From an uncultured Clostridia bacterium (GTDB lineage: Bacteria > Bacillota > Clostridia > TANB77 > CAG-508), in NCBI GenBank assembly GCA_947623615.1, contig CANQHH010000057.1, positions 1 to 8,110 on the forward strand: a DNA stretch of 8,110 bases, in the 5' to 3' direction. Positions 1-5,435 of the stretch are shown here, piece after piece. A program made the position numbers and the translations under genes. Numbering within the stretch: position 1 is the stretch's first letter; the number at the start of each line of letters is the position of its first letter. The notes under the pieces were generated by a model that did not search any database, had not been told where the DNA came from, and was given only the letters and a program-made list of their open reading frames with translations.

Positions 1-1007
1 GCCGAATCTTTTTCAATATGTTTTCTATATTCATTTAAAGTTGTAGCACCAACTACTTGAACCTCACCTCTTGCTAAAAGTGGTTTTAAGATATTGGCTG
101 CATCTACAGCGCCTTCTGCAGAACCTGCACCTACAATAGTGTGAATTTCATCTATAAATAAAATTACATCTCCTGCTTTTTTCACTTCAGCTAAACATTT
201 TTTTATACGTTCCTCAAAGTCACCTCTATACTTAGCACCAGCAACCATACTTGAAATATCTAAGCTAACAACTCTTTTATTTTTCAATGTTTCTGGTACA
301 TCTTCTGCCACTATTCTTTCTGCTAAACCTTCAACAACAGCAGTTTTACCAACTCCTGGTTCACCTATTAAACATGGATTATTTTTTGTTCTTCTTGACA
401 ATATTTGAGTAACTCTTTCTATTTCATTTTTTCTACCTATTATAGGGTCCAATTTGCCTTCTGAAGCTTGTTTAGTTAAATCTGTTCCAAATTGATTTAG
501 TGTAGGAGTTTGATTGTAACTTCCATTTGCCTTTGTTTTTGATGGTCTAACTTGATTTACCGCATTATCCTCTTCATTAATAACTTTTACGATAGAATTA
601 TACAACTTTTGAGGATTTACATTTAAGTCCATCATTATTCTAACTGCTACACTATCTCCCTCATGCATAATTCCTACAAGAATATGTTCTGTTCCTATAA
701 AATCTGAACCTAACTTACGAGCTTCAAGAAAAGCGTTTTCGATAACCCTTTTAGTTCTTGGTGTGAATCCAACAGAATCTGAATCATCTATTGGATCACC
801 TCTACCAATTAATATTGTAATTTCATCTATAATATTTTCAGGTCTTACATCCTGAGCTTCAAGCACTTTACTTGCCACACCTGTTCCTTCTTTGCATAAA
901 CCATAAAGTAAATGCTCTGTTCCTATATAGCTATGTCCTAACTCGATAGCTAATTCACTAGCTATTTCAATAGCTTTTTCCGCTCTATTTGTAAATTTAT
1001 ATATCAT
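1..1007 (-). CDS. clpC: ClpC, AAA+ unfoldase of the ClpCP protease (N-terminal part, runs off the left edge)
   Basis: This is the first 335 codons of a Hsp100/ClpC ATPase, which unfolds proteins and feeds them to ClpP in the cytoplasm; the family is usually about 810 residues. The start ATG (complement of 1005-1007) has the ribosome binding site TAGGAGGAGTG just upstream. The Clp N-terminal domain covers residues 1 to about 145 and holds two repeats, each with GTEH (29-32 and 105-108). Glu31 and Glu107 correspond to the glutamates that bind phospho-arginine in Bacillus ClpC. The first AAA+ domain follows: Walker A GEPGVGKT at 215-222, pore loop KYRG at 259-262, Walker B LFIDE at 283-287, and GATT at 320-323. 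The middle (M) domain and second ATPase domain lie outside the window. It is the last visible gene of the ctsR operon, 18 bases after the mcsB stop, so it is probably co-transcribed and CtsR-controlled. Identity is very secure. Confidence 0.97.
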   Translation of the reverse strand, partial: MIYKFTNRAEKAIEIASELAIELGHSYIGTEHLLYGLCKEGTGVASKVLEAQDVRPENIIDEITILIGRGDPIDDSDSVGFTPRTKRVIENAFLEARKLGSDFIGTEHILVGIMHEGDSVAVRIMMDLNVNPQKLYNSIVKVINEEDNAVNQVRPSKTKANGSYNQTPTLNQFGTDLTKQASEGKLDPIIGRKNEIERVTQILSRRTKNNPCLIGEPGVGKTAVVEGLAERIVAEDVPETLKNKRVVSLDISSMVAGAKYRGDFEERIKKCLAEVKKAGDVILFIDEIHTIVGAGSAEGAVDAANILKPLLARGEVQVVGATTLNEYRKHIEKDS

Positions 1008-1025
1008 TTACACTCCTCCTACAAT

Positions 1026-2039
1026 TTAATCATTTAAAATTTGCTTTATAACCTCAGCTCTCTTAACATTTCTCTCATAACCATCTAATTGTTTACCTAA
1101 ATGCTTTTGCAAATTACCTGGTCTTGTATATAACATTAATTTATTTATTTTAGAATCATCTAATTCTTTAATTATACCCAAATCAGTACCTAATTTAACA
1201 TCTGATAAAAGCTTTTTACATTCTTCATATGATAATCTTGTAGCAAATCTTAATATTCCGTATGCTCTATATACTCTATCTTCCAACTCAATTGGCTGTT
1301 TTGTTAAGAATTTTCTTGCCAATCTTTCTTGATCTATAACTTTCTCTGTAATACTTTTTAAATTTTTAACTATCTCTTTTTCAGTTAAACCTAAAGATTG
1401 TCCATTAGAAATTTGATATATATTTGATTGATTTTGTGTATCGTCTTCATAAGCACCATTTATTGACATTCCAAAATTATTTACAATATTTAATATTCTG
1501 TCTATATTTCCAGTTAAAGTAAGGGCTGGCAAATGAATTCTAACCGATGCTTTCATAGCTGTTCCAACCTCAGCTGGAGATACCGTAAGAAAACCAAATT
1601 GTTTACTATATGAATATGTTACTAACTCTCCAAGTTTTTCATCTATTTCAGTTAATAAGTCTAACAAACTTTCCAAGTTTTGTCCAGCACTAAATGCTTG
1701 CAATTTTATATGATCTTTATCATTTACCATAATACAAATATTTTCTTCATCATTAACCAAAATTGCACCATTTGTTTTTTTATCCATCGCAATTTCTGGA
1801 TCAATAATATGTTTTTCCACTAAACTAATTTTAGTAATATAATCAACTTCTCTAAGATCCACAAACTTCAAGCCATAACCTAAAGCCTCTGTAACACCTT
1901 TCATCTCATCTACTATTTCACGTAACTGTTCCTTTGTACATTTTGTAGTAAATGGATATTTATTTATATTCCTCGAAATTCTAACTCTCGAACTTATAAC
2001 AACGTCCGAATCCTTCCCATTTTGTAAATACCAATTCAT
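1026..2039 (-). CDS. mcsB: McsB-type protein arginine kinase homologue with an altered active site
   Basis: This is a 337-residue phosphagen-kinase-fold protein of the McsB family. The B. subtilis protein has about 363 residues, phosphorylates arginines on proteins such as CtsR and tags substrates for ClpCP. Family marks kept here are SSRVR (16-20, ATP binding), VEKH (74-77), ASVRIHLPAL (164-173), QISN (209-212), ELEDRVYRAYG (251-261) and SDVKLGTDLGII (279-290). The start ATG has a perfect AAGGAGG seven bases upstream. Against B. subtilis McsB recalled from memory, several functional residues differ: NEEDH reads NDKDH (catalytic Glu121 to Lys108), Cys167 is Ser154, Glu212 aligns with Asp199, Arg125, Arg176 and Arg207 align with Lys112, Lys163 and Asn194, and the phospho-arginine motif RDxxRA reads RNVKRA (323-328). 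The frame is intact, so this is not a decayed gene. Family membership is secure from sequence and operon position; kinase activity is doubtful. Confidence 0.93.
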   Translation of the reverse strand: MNWYLQNGKDSDVVISSRVRISRNINKYPFTTKCTKEQLREIVDEMKGVTEALGYGLKFVDLREVDYITKISLVEKHIIDPEIAMDKKTNGAILVNDEENICIMVNDKDHIKLQAFSAGQNLESLLDLLTEIDEKLGELVTYSYSKQFGFLTVSPAEVGTAMKASVRIHLPALTLTGNIDRILNIVNNFGMSINGAYEDDTQNQSNIYQISNGQSLGLTEKEIVKNLKSITEKVIDQERLARKFLTKQPIELEDRVYRAYGILRFATRLSYEECKKLLSDVKLGTDLGIIKELDDSKINKLMLYTRPGNLQKHLGKQLDGYERNVKRAEVIKQILND

Positions 2040-2050
2040 TTTTTCCTCCT

Positions 2051-2104
2051 TAATGGGGACAGTCCCCTTTTCCTTTTTTTAAGGATTTAGGGACAGGTCT
2101 GACA
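2051..2104. repeat. REP-like palindromic intergenic element between mcsA and mcsB
   Basis: The short mcsA-mcsB gap is filled by GC-rich, palindromic DNA unlike the surrounding AT-rich spacers. It holds GGGGAC-A-GTCCCC (2055-2067), the small hairpin TCCTT/AAGGA with a T5 loop (2071-2085), and AGGGACAGGTCTGACA (2089-2104), which ends at the mcsA stop codon. The words GGGGACAGTCCCC and GGGACAGGTCTGACA resemble dispersed REP-type repeats that I recall from bacterial genomes, sometimes linked to REP-associated tyrosine transposases. With one copy in view the repeat status is an inference. On the mRNA the first palindrome lies five bases upstream of the mcsB AAGGAGG site, so it could affect mcsB translation. 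Confidence 0.55.
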
Positions 2105-2677
2105 TTATTCCCCTTTATTAATTTTTTTAATTTCGTCTCTTATTTTAGCTGCGTCTTCATATCTCTCTTCTTTAACTGCTTTTTCTAATTCCTTCTCTAA
2201 TTTTTCTAGCTCTGTTTGCTGTTCTGTTTTATCATTTTCTTTCTTTTTATTCTTTTGGTCATTTTGAAATTTATTTTTATTATACTCTAATTCATCTATG
2301 CAATGTTTATACGACCTTCCTATATGCACATTTGCTCCATGTAAATTCTTTAATATCGGAGATATTCTATCAGAAAATGCTATATAACAATTTCCACATC
2401 CAAATTCTCCTGTATTTACGAAATCATCAAACGTTGTTCCACATTGACTGCACTTAAGAGTTTGGTTTTTAGTAAAACTTGGCAAAAAGCTATCATCATA
2501 CTCATTAAAGAAATCACTAAAAAAACTTGATATATTTATCGGCATGCTAAAATCCATATCTTGCAAGCCCAACTCTCTTGCACATTGATCACAAAGCTGC
2601 ATTTCCTTTTTTACCCCATTTATAACTTGAGTATACTTAAAATTAACTTCGTTTTTTCCACAGTTTTGACATTTCAT
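2105..2677 (-). CDS. mcsA: McsA, zinc-binding activator/adaptor of McsB
   Basis: This 190-residue protein matches McsA in length (about 185 in B. subtilis) and layout. It has four CxxC pairs, Cys3/Cys6, Cys29/Cys32, Cys76/Cys79 and Cys94/Cys97, which fit the family's zinc-binding N-terminal half. A Lys/Glu/Gln-rich linker (about 133-153) follows, then a C-terminal UVR-type helical motif (about 155-188, with LEKELEKAVKEERYEDAAKIRD) that in this family serves protein-protein contacts. In Bacillus McsA binds and activates McsB and takes part in CtsR control and ClpC targeting. The start ATG is preceded by GAAAGGAAG. It lies 60 bases after ctsR and 65 bases before mcsB, in the canonical operon order. 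All zinc ligands are present, so loss of McsB regulation is not expected from this partner. Identity is secure. Confidence 0.95.
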   Translation of the reverse strand: MKCQNCGKNEVNFKYTQVINGVKKEMQLCDQCARELGLQDMDFSMPINISSFFSDFFNEYDDSFLPSFTKNQTLKCSQCGTTFDDFVNTGEFGCGNCYIAFSDRISPILKNLHGANVHIGRSYKHCIDELEYNKNKFQNDQKNKKKENDKTEQQTELEKLEKELEKAVKEERYEDAAKIRDEIKKINKGE

Positions 2678-2737
2678 AATATCTACTTCCTTTCTTTATT
2701 AATAAATTTTATCATCACTAATTATATTTATGTAAAT

Positions 2738-3187
2738 TTAGTCTTCAACTAAATTTAATAACATATTTTTGAAAATTTTTGCTCTAATCTTATCTCTAAT
2801 GTCTTGCGGTACTGTAAGCACATTGTCACTTGTAGCAACTTTTAAAAGCTTTGCCTCCTTTTCGGTTATCATCTGATATGATAAAAAATTACTTATAAAA
2901 ATATCTACTTCCTGTGCCGTAATATAATTTCCTATATTTGAAATTATATGCATTAAATAATTACTTTTAGTTATATTTATCTTCCTTATGCTTATATACC
3001 CTCCACCACCTCTTTTGCTTTCAACATAATATCCTTGCGCAGGCTTAAATCTCGTTGATATTACATAATTTATCTGTGATGGCACACAATTAAACTTTTC
3101 CGCCAAATCATTTCTCTGTATTTCGATATAGTCATCATCTCCAAATAGTTGCTTTATAAAGTTTTCTATCATATCTGACATTCTCAT
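2738..3187 (-). CDS. ctsR: CtsR, repressor of class III heat-shock genes
   Basis: This 149-residue transcriptional repressor (about 154 in B. subtilis) binds tandem GTCAAA heptads upstream of clp genes and releases them on heat or protein stress. The winged-helix DNA-binding domain is N-terminal, with helix-turn-helix around residues 24-47 and a wing containing Arg59 and the four glycines 60-63 (KRGGGGYISI). That glycine loop is the thermosensor in Bacillus CtsR, and the Arg before it is a target of McsB. The C-terminal part (about 75-149) is the dimer/tetramer domain. The start ATG (3185-3187) is supported by GAGGTGAG seven bases upstream; the ATG two codons later is too far from it. It is the first gene of the operon and sits directly behind its own operator, so it is autoregulated. 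Identity is secure. Confidence 0.96.
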   Translation of the reverse strand: MRMSDMIENFIKQLFGDDDYIEIQRNDLAEKFNCVPSQINYVISTRFKPAQGYYVESKRGGGGYISIRKINITKSNYLMHIISNIGNYITAQEVDIFISNFLSYQMITEKEAKLLKVATSDNVLTVPQDIRDKIRAKIFKNMLLNLVED

Positions 3188-3225
3188 ATTTTCTCACCTC
3201 GATTTTCATATCACCACTATTCATT

Positions 3226-3248
3226 TTTGACTTTGACTTTCTTTGACC
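3226..3248 (-). promoter_or_regulatory. CtsR operator
   Basis: On the minus strand this reads GGTCAAA-GAA-AGTCAAA, a full match to the known CtsR box (A/GGTCAAA-NAN-A/GGTCAAA), directly followed by a third GTCAAA. The two consensus heptads are at 3242-3248 and 3232-3238 and the extra half-site is at 3226-3231. The site lies just downstream of the -10 box, over the predicted early transcribed region of ctsR, so bound CtsR would block its own operon. Confidence 0.95.
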
Positions 3249-3261
3249 TTTCCTAAAAAAT

Positions 3262-3289
3262 ATTATACTACATTTTTTTATTTTGTCAA
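3262..3289 (-). promoter_or_regulatory. Sigma-A promoter of the ctsR-mcsA-mcsB-clpC operon
   Basis: Minus strand: -35 TTGACA (3284-3289) and -10 TATAAT (3262-3267), both perfect consensus, with a 16-base spacer. The start of transcription should be near 3255, giving a leader of roughly 68 bases that carries the CtsR operator. A consensus promoter kept down by a repressor fits a stress operon. Confidence 0.92.
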
Positions 3290-3310
3290 TACGTTTTTTG
3301 TGAACTTTAT

Positions 3311-3348
3311 GTAAAAAAGCTGAATTTTCAAAAATTCAGCTTTTTTAC
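3311..3348 (-). terminator. Hairpin terminator behind the prepilin-like gene (symmetrical, may work both ways)
   Basis: A perfect inverted repeat has 18-base arms (3311-3328 and 3331-3348) around a 2-base centre. The arms end in A6/T6, so each strand gives a GCTGAA-type stem followed by a U-run. It lies downstream of the prepilin-like gene (minus strand) and just before the ctsR promoter, so it would insulate the heat-shock operon from transcription coming from upstream. Confidence 0.88.
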
Positions 3349-3386
3349 TTGCTCCAGAATAATCCACGTTTTTTTCTGCCCCCTGA

Positions 3387-3608
3387 TTATTCTCCATCTA
3401 CTGTAGTTTTATCTTTATATTCATTCACCAATCTATCAAGTTTTTTCTGTTCTGTTATTGCTTTGTTTTCATACGTTTCCTTTTGTTGTTCTGCTCCACT
3501 TACAACTCCACCTTTTATTAAAATCCTTAAAGTTATGCTAGCTAATATTATTAATATTACTACAGTTACTATTAAAGCTATTAACGTTATTCCTTTATTT
3601 TTCTTCAT
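3387..3608 (-). CDS. Short prepilin-like single-pass membrane protein
   Basis: The start is taken as the ATG at 3606-3608 because AGGAGG lies six bases upstream (3615-3620); a longer frame to 3632 would place this site inside the gene. The product has 73 residues: a basic start MKKNKG, a strongly hydrophobic helix ITLIALIVTVVILIILASIT, then a charged, probably helical tail (about 36-73). KG-ITLIAL resembles the type IV prepilin leader (cleaved after Gly, usually G-FTLIE), but the family's usual Glu at mature position 5 is Ala. Variants of this 'GITLIAL' type are common in gut Clostridia, generally at the front of much longer proteins. Here there is almost no C-terminal domain and no pilus assembly gene nearby, so it may be a minor pseudopilin, a truncated relative or simply a small membrane protein. 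It has its own likely promoter and a strong terminator. Confidence 0.8.
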   Translation of the reverse strand: MKKNKGITLIALIVTVVILIILASITLRILIKGGVVSGAEQQKETYENKAITEQKKLDRLVNEYKDKTTVDGE

Positions 3609-3647
3609 TGTTTTCCTCCTAATATATTTCATTTGTCATTTATTTTT

Positions 3648-3676
3648 ATTGTATAACTTTCCAACAATTTTTACAA
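3648..3676 (-). promoter_or_regulatory. Likely sigma-A promoter of the prepilin-like gene
   Basis: Minus strand: -35 TTGTAA (3671-3676, four of six) and -10 TACAAT (3648-3653, five of six) with a 17-base spacer, about 40 bases ahead of the chosen start codon. It is a plausible but not perfect promoter. Confidence 0.55.
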
Positions 3677-3762
3677 GTATTTTATCCATTTATTTTATGG
3701 AATTATTTAACATAAACTTAAGGTTTAAATCTAAATTTCATATTCCGTGTGATCGCCACATC

Positions 3763-3975
3763 TCATTCTTTCGTAATATCTTCCATCTCCTTTGCTTTTT
3801 CTTTTTGTTTATCTGGACTAATCCATGAAAAATATGATGACACAAACTCACCATATTTTGTAACATCCTCCGCTTCCTGCATATTTTCAATTTCCTGCTT
3901 AATCTTATCACTTTGCCCAGTTTGATTAATTTCCTTACCGCTTTTAGCAGGCTTTATCCCTTTTTTTCTATTCAT
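3763..3975 (-). CDS. Uncharacterised 70-residue charged soluble protein
   Basis: I do not recognise this protein. It starts at an ATG four bases behind GGAGG (in GGAGGT, 3979-3984) and has 70 residues rich in Lys, Glu, Gln and Asp. There is no signal peptide and no membrane segment. The N-terminal third is basic (MNRKKGIKPAKSGKEI). The middle and end look helical, with one aromatic patch YGEFVSSYFSWISPDKQ (41-57). It lies 63 bases behind the HAD phosphatase gene on the same strand, but a terminator-like hairpin fills that gap and no clear promoter is visible between them, so expression probably depends on readthrough. The strong ribosome binding site and the amphipathic composition speak for a real gene; there is no homology evidence available here. 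Confidence 0.6.
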   Translation of the reverse strand: MNRKKGIKPAKSGKEINQTGQSDKIKQEIENMQEAEDVTKYGEFVSSYFSWISPDKQKEKAKEMEDITKE

Positions 3976-3984
3976 AATACCTCC

Positions 3985-4021
3985 AAAAAAACATAATTAC
4001 TATTAATAATTATGTTTTTTT
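3985..4021 (-). terminator. AT-rich hairpin after the HAD phosphatase gene
   Basis: An inverted repeat has perfect 15-base arms (3985-3999 and 4007-4021) and a 7-base loop. On the minus strand it is an A7-CATAATTA stem ending in T7. Only one G-C pair is present, so termination may be partial. Its 3' arm directly touches the GGAGGT ribosome binding site of the following 70-residue gene. Confidence 0.7.
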
Positions 4022-4038
4022 TTAATATTTTTATTCTA

Positions 4039-4911
4039 TTAGTTTAATACTTTTTCTATTGCTTCTGCAACTCCATCCTGATTATTATCTGAAACAACTA
4101 CATCAGCAACCTCTTTTATATATGGGGCACTATTTCCCATTGCAACTCCTAACCCAGCATTTTCAATCATTATTTTATCATTAACATTATCACCTATTGT
4201 CATTACTTCCTCTTTTTTTATTCCCAACTTATCTATCAAATATTCTATTGCATACCATTTATCAACATTTTGATTTGTTATCTCTGTATAGTAATACTCC
4301 AAAGATATCTCTTCCGTTCCATATTTTATAATTTTCCTTGACATATGAGCTACATCCAAAACATCAATGTCTTTTATTTCCCTTAATTTCTTTATTATTC
4401 CATTAAAAATGACATTATCATTATCGCTTATAGTTATCTTCAAAATATTCTGATTTTCCATTTCTTCTACATATTTATATATATCTTGAACTATATTAAT
4501 TTTTGTTTTTTTGCTATCAGCTTTACCCGCATTTTCTTGATGATAAAAAAGGACATTATTATGCAATGTTTTAGCAATTACCATACTTTCTGTATAAATA
4601 TTATAATATATGCTGTTGGCTTCACAAATTTTTATAATTTGCAAAACTTTTTTCTTATCTATAAATTTATCGTATATTATTTCATCTTTTTTCAAATCAT
4701 ATATTAAAGAGCCATTTCCACAAATAATATAACTATTTACCCCTAATTCGTTTGCTATGTTTTTTACTGAATTTGTAGATCTGCCTGATGCAATTACAAT
4801 ATTTATGTCTTTTTGCATTGCTTTATTTAATAATTCTTTATTTTTTTCAGATACTTGCCCATATGAATTTAGTAATGTACCATCCAAATCTATAGCTATC
4901 ATTTTATACAT
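4039..4911 (-). CDS. Cof-type HAD-superfamily phosphatase
   Basis: This 290-residue protein has the standard Cof/IIB haloacid dehalogenase layout, a cytoplasmic Mg-dependent phosphatase usually acting on sugar phosphates or flavin and nucleotide intermediates. Motif I is DLDGT (8-12, nucleophile Asp8, acid/base Asp10), motif II is ASGRS (Ser42), the motif III lysine is probably Lys218 in VDKWYAIEYL, and motif IV is GDNVND (240-245, metal ligands Asp241 and Asp245), followed by GLGVAMGNS. The region of about 85-195 is the variable IIB cap that sets the substrate. The first ATG is preferred because GGGGG lies seven bases upstream (4919-4923). The substrate cannot be predicted from sequence. It is divergent from the SASP gene and has its own promoter. 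Confidence 0.93.
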   Translation of the reverse strand: MYKMIAIDLDGTLLNSYGQVSEKNKELLNKAMQKDINIVIASGRSTNSVKNIANELGVNSYIICGNGSLIYDLKKDEIIYDKFIDKKKVLQIIKICEANSIYYNIYTESMVIAKTLHNNVLFYHQENAGKADSKKTKINIVQDIYKYVEEMENQNILKITISDNDNVIFNGIIKKLREIKDIDVLDVAHMSRKIIKYGTEEISLEYYYTEITNQNVDKWYAIEYLIDKLGIKKEEVMTIGDNVNDKIMIENAGLGVAMGNSAPYIKEVADVVVSDNNQDGVAEAIEKVLN

Positions 4912-4941
4912 AAATTTTCCCCCTTTATATGTATCTTTATT

Positions 4942-4969
4942 ATTATATCATTTATCTTTTTTTTTACAA
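4942..4969 (-). promoter_or_regulatory. Sigma-A promoter of the HAD phosphatase gene, extended -10
   Basis: Minus strand: -35 TTGTAA (4964-4969), 16-base spacer, and -10 TATAAT (4942-4947) preceded by TGA, which makes an extended -10. The predicted start is about 25 bases ahead of the start codon. Confidence 0.78.
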
Positions 4970-5016
4970 CATTTTTTTCATTTTTTCAATAATTTCCAGT
5001 GTAAAAAATTTAATAA

Positions 5017-5047
5017 TGTACAATATATATATTGAAAAAGCATTATG
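5017..5047 (+). promoter_or_regulatory. Possible sigma-G (forespore) promoter of the SASP gene
   Basis: A -10 like CATTATG (5041-5047) lies 18 bases behind a -35 like TGTACA (5017-5022). The sigma-G consensus in Bacillus is roughly TGAATA and CATACTA, so the match is partial. The call rests mainly on the fact that SASP genes are forespore-specific and that no good sigma-A promoter is seen here. The -10 lies in the loop of a 9-base inverted repeat (5031-5057). Confidence 0.45.
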
Positions 5048-5095
5048 TTTTTTCAATGTAGAAATATAACTGTCACATTCTAGGAGGTGAAAAAC

Positions 5096-5296
5096 ATGGC
5101 AAACTCAAACAGTAATCAAAAAGTTGTTCCAGAAGCAAGAGAAGCTCTAGACAAATTCAAATATGAAGTAGCTAGCGAAGTTGGAGTTAATTTAAAACAA
5201 GGTTATAACGGAGATATATCAGCTAAAGACGCTGGTAGAATAGGTGGACAAATGGTTAGAAAATTAATCCAACAAGCTGAAAGCCAAATGAAATAG
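5096..5296 (+). CDS. Alpha/beta-type small acid-soluble spore protein (SASP)
   Basis: This 66-residue protein coats spore DNA in the forespore, switches it to an A-like form and protects it from UV and heat; on germination the GPR protease degrades it for amino acids. Both family signatures are present: KFKYEVASEVGV (20-31), which contains the GPR cleavage region (expected after Glu24; most relatives have Ile or Phe where Val25 stands), and DAGRIGGQMVRKLIQQAE (45-62), the DNA-binding helix with Gly-Gly. The start is ATG 5096-5098, six bases behind AGGAGGTG (5082-5089); a GTG at 5087 is part of that ribosome binding site and not the start. It is a single-gene unit with its own terminator. Which SASP paralogue it is cannot be told. 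It shows that the organism is, or descends from, a spore former. Confidence 0.95.
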   Translation: MANSNSNQKVVPEAREALDKFKYEVASEVGVNLKQGYNGDISAKDAGRIGGQMVRKLIQQAESQMK

Positions 5297-5357
5297 TTTT
5301 TGCGTAACTTCTAGTATTTTTTATATTTTATATATAAATTTTACGAAAAACGTAAAG

Positions 5358-5401
5358 AAGGAACTTACTTAGGTATACATATTTAAGTAGGTTCCTTTTT
5401 T
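5358..5401 (+). terminator. Strong intrinsic terminator of the SASP gene
   Basis: A 14-pair stem, AAGGAAC-T-TACTTA (5358-5371) with TAAGTA-G-GTTCCTT (5384-5397), has one T-G wobble, a 12-base loop and a following T-run. It lies between the converging SASP and trmL genes. Downstream of trmL on the minus strand there is also a small C-GAA-G hairpin (5412-5426). Confidence 0.88.
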
Positions 5402-5435
5402 ATTGTATAGGAAAATCGAAGATTTTTGCTATTCA

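Noticed and set aside
2678..2737. ctsR-mcsA gap, checked for a promoter or hairpin
   Set aside because: Only AT-rich sequence and the mcsA ribosome binding site were seen, with no convincing promoter or stem.
2561..2752. Plus-strand open frame of 63 codons
   Set aside because: It is antisense to the start of mcsA and the ctsR-mcsA gap, with no ribosome binding site and low-complexity Ile/Asn/Phe content.
3290..3389. Alternative frame past the prepilin-like stop (NVDYSGASKKAEF), which could suggest a frameshifted longer protein
   Set aside because: It runs into the perfect terminator hairpin and the ctsR promoter and shows no pilin-like features, so a frameshift is not supported.
3349..3828. 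Plus-strand open frame of 159 codons, hydrophobic and Phe-rich
   Set aside because: It lies antisense to the prepilin-like gene and the 70-residue gene, has no ribosome binding site, and its start overlaps the end of the terminator. Its Phe/Leu/Ser bias is what AT-rich antisense of Lys/Glu-rich genes gives.
4486..5035. Plus-strand open frames of 73 and 92 codons
   Set aside because: Both are mostly antisense to the HAD phosphatase, have no ribosome binding sites, and show antisense-type composition.
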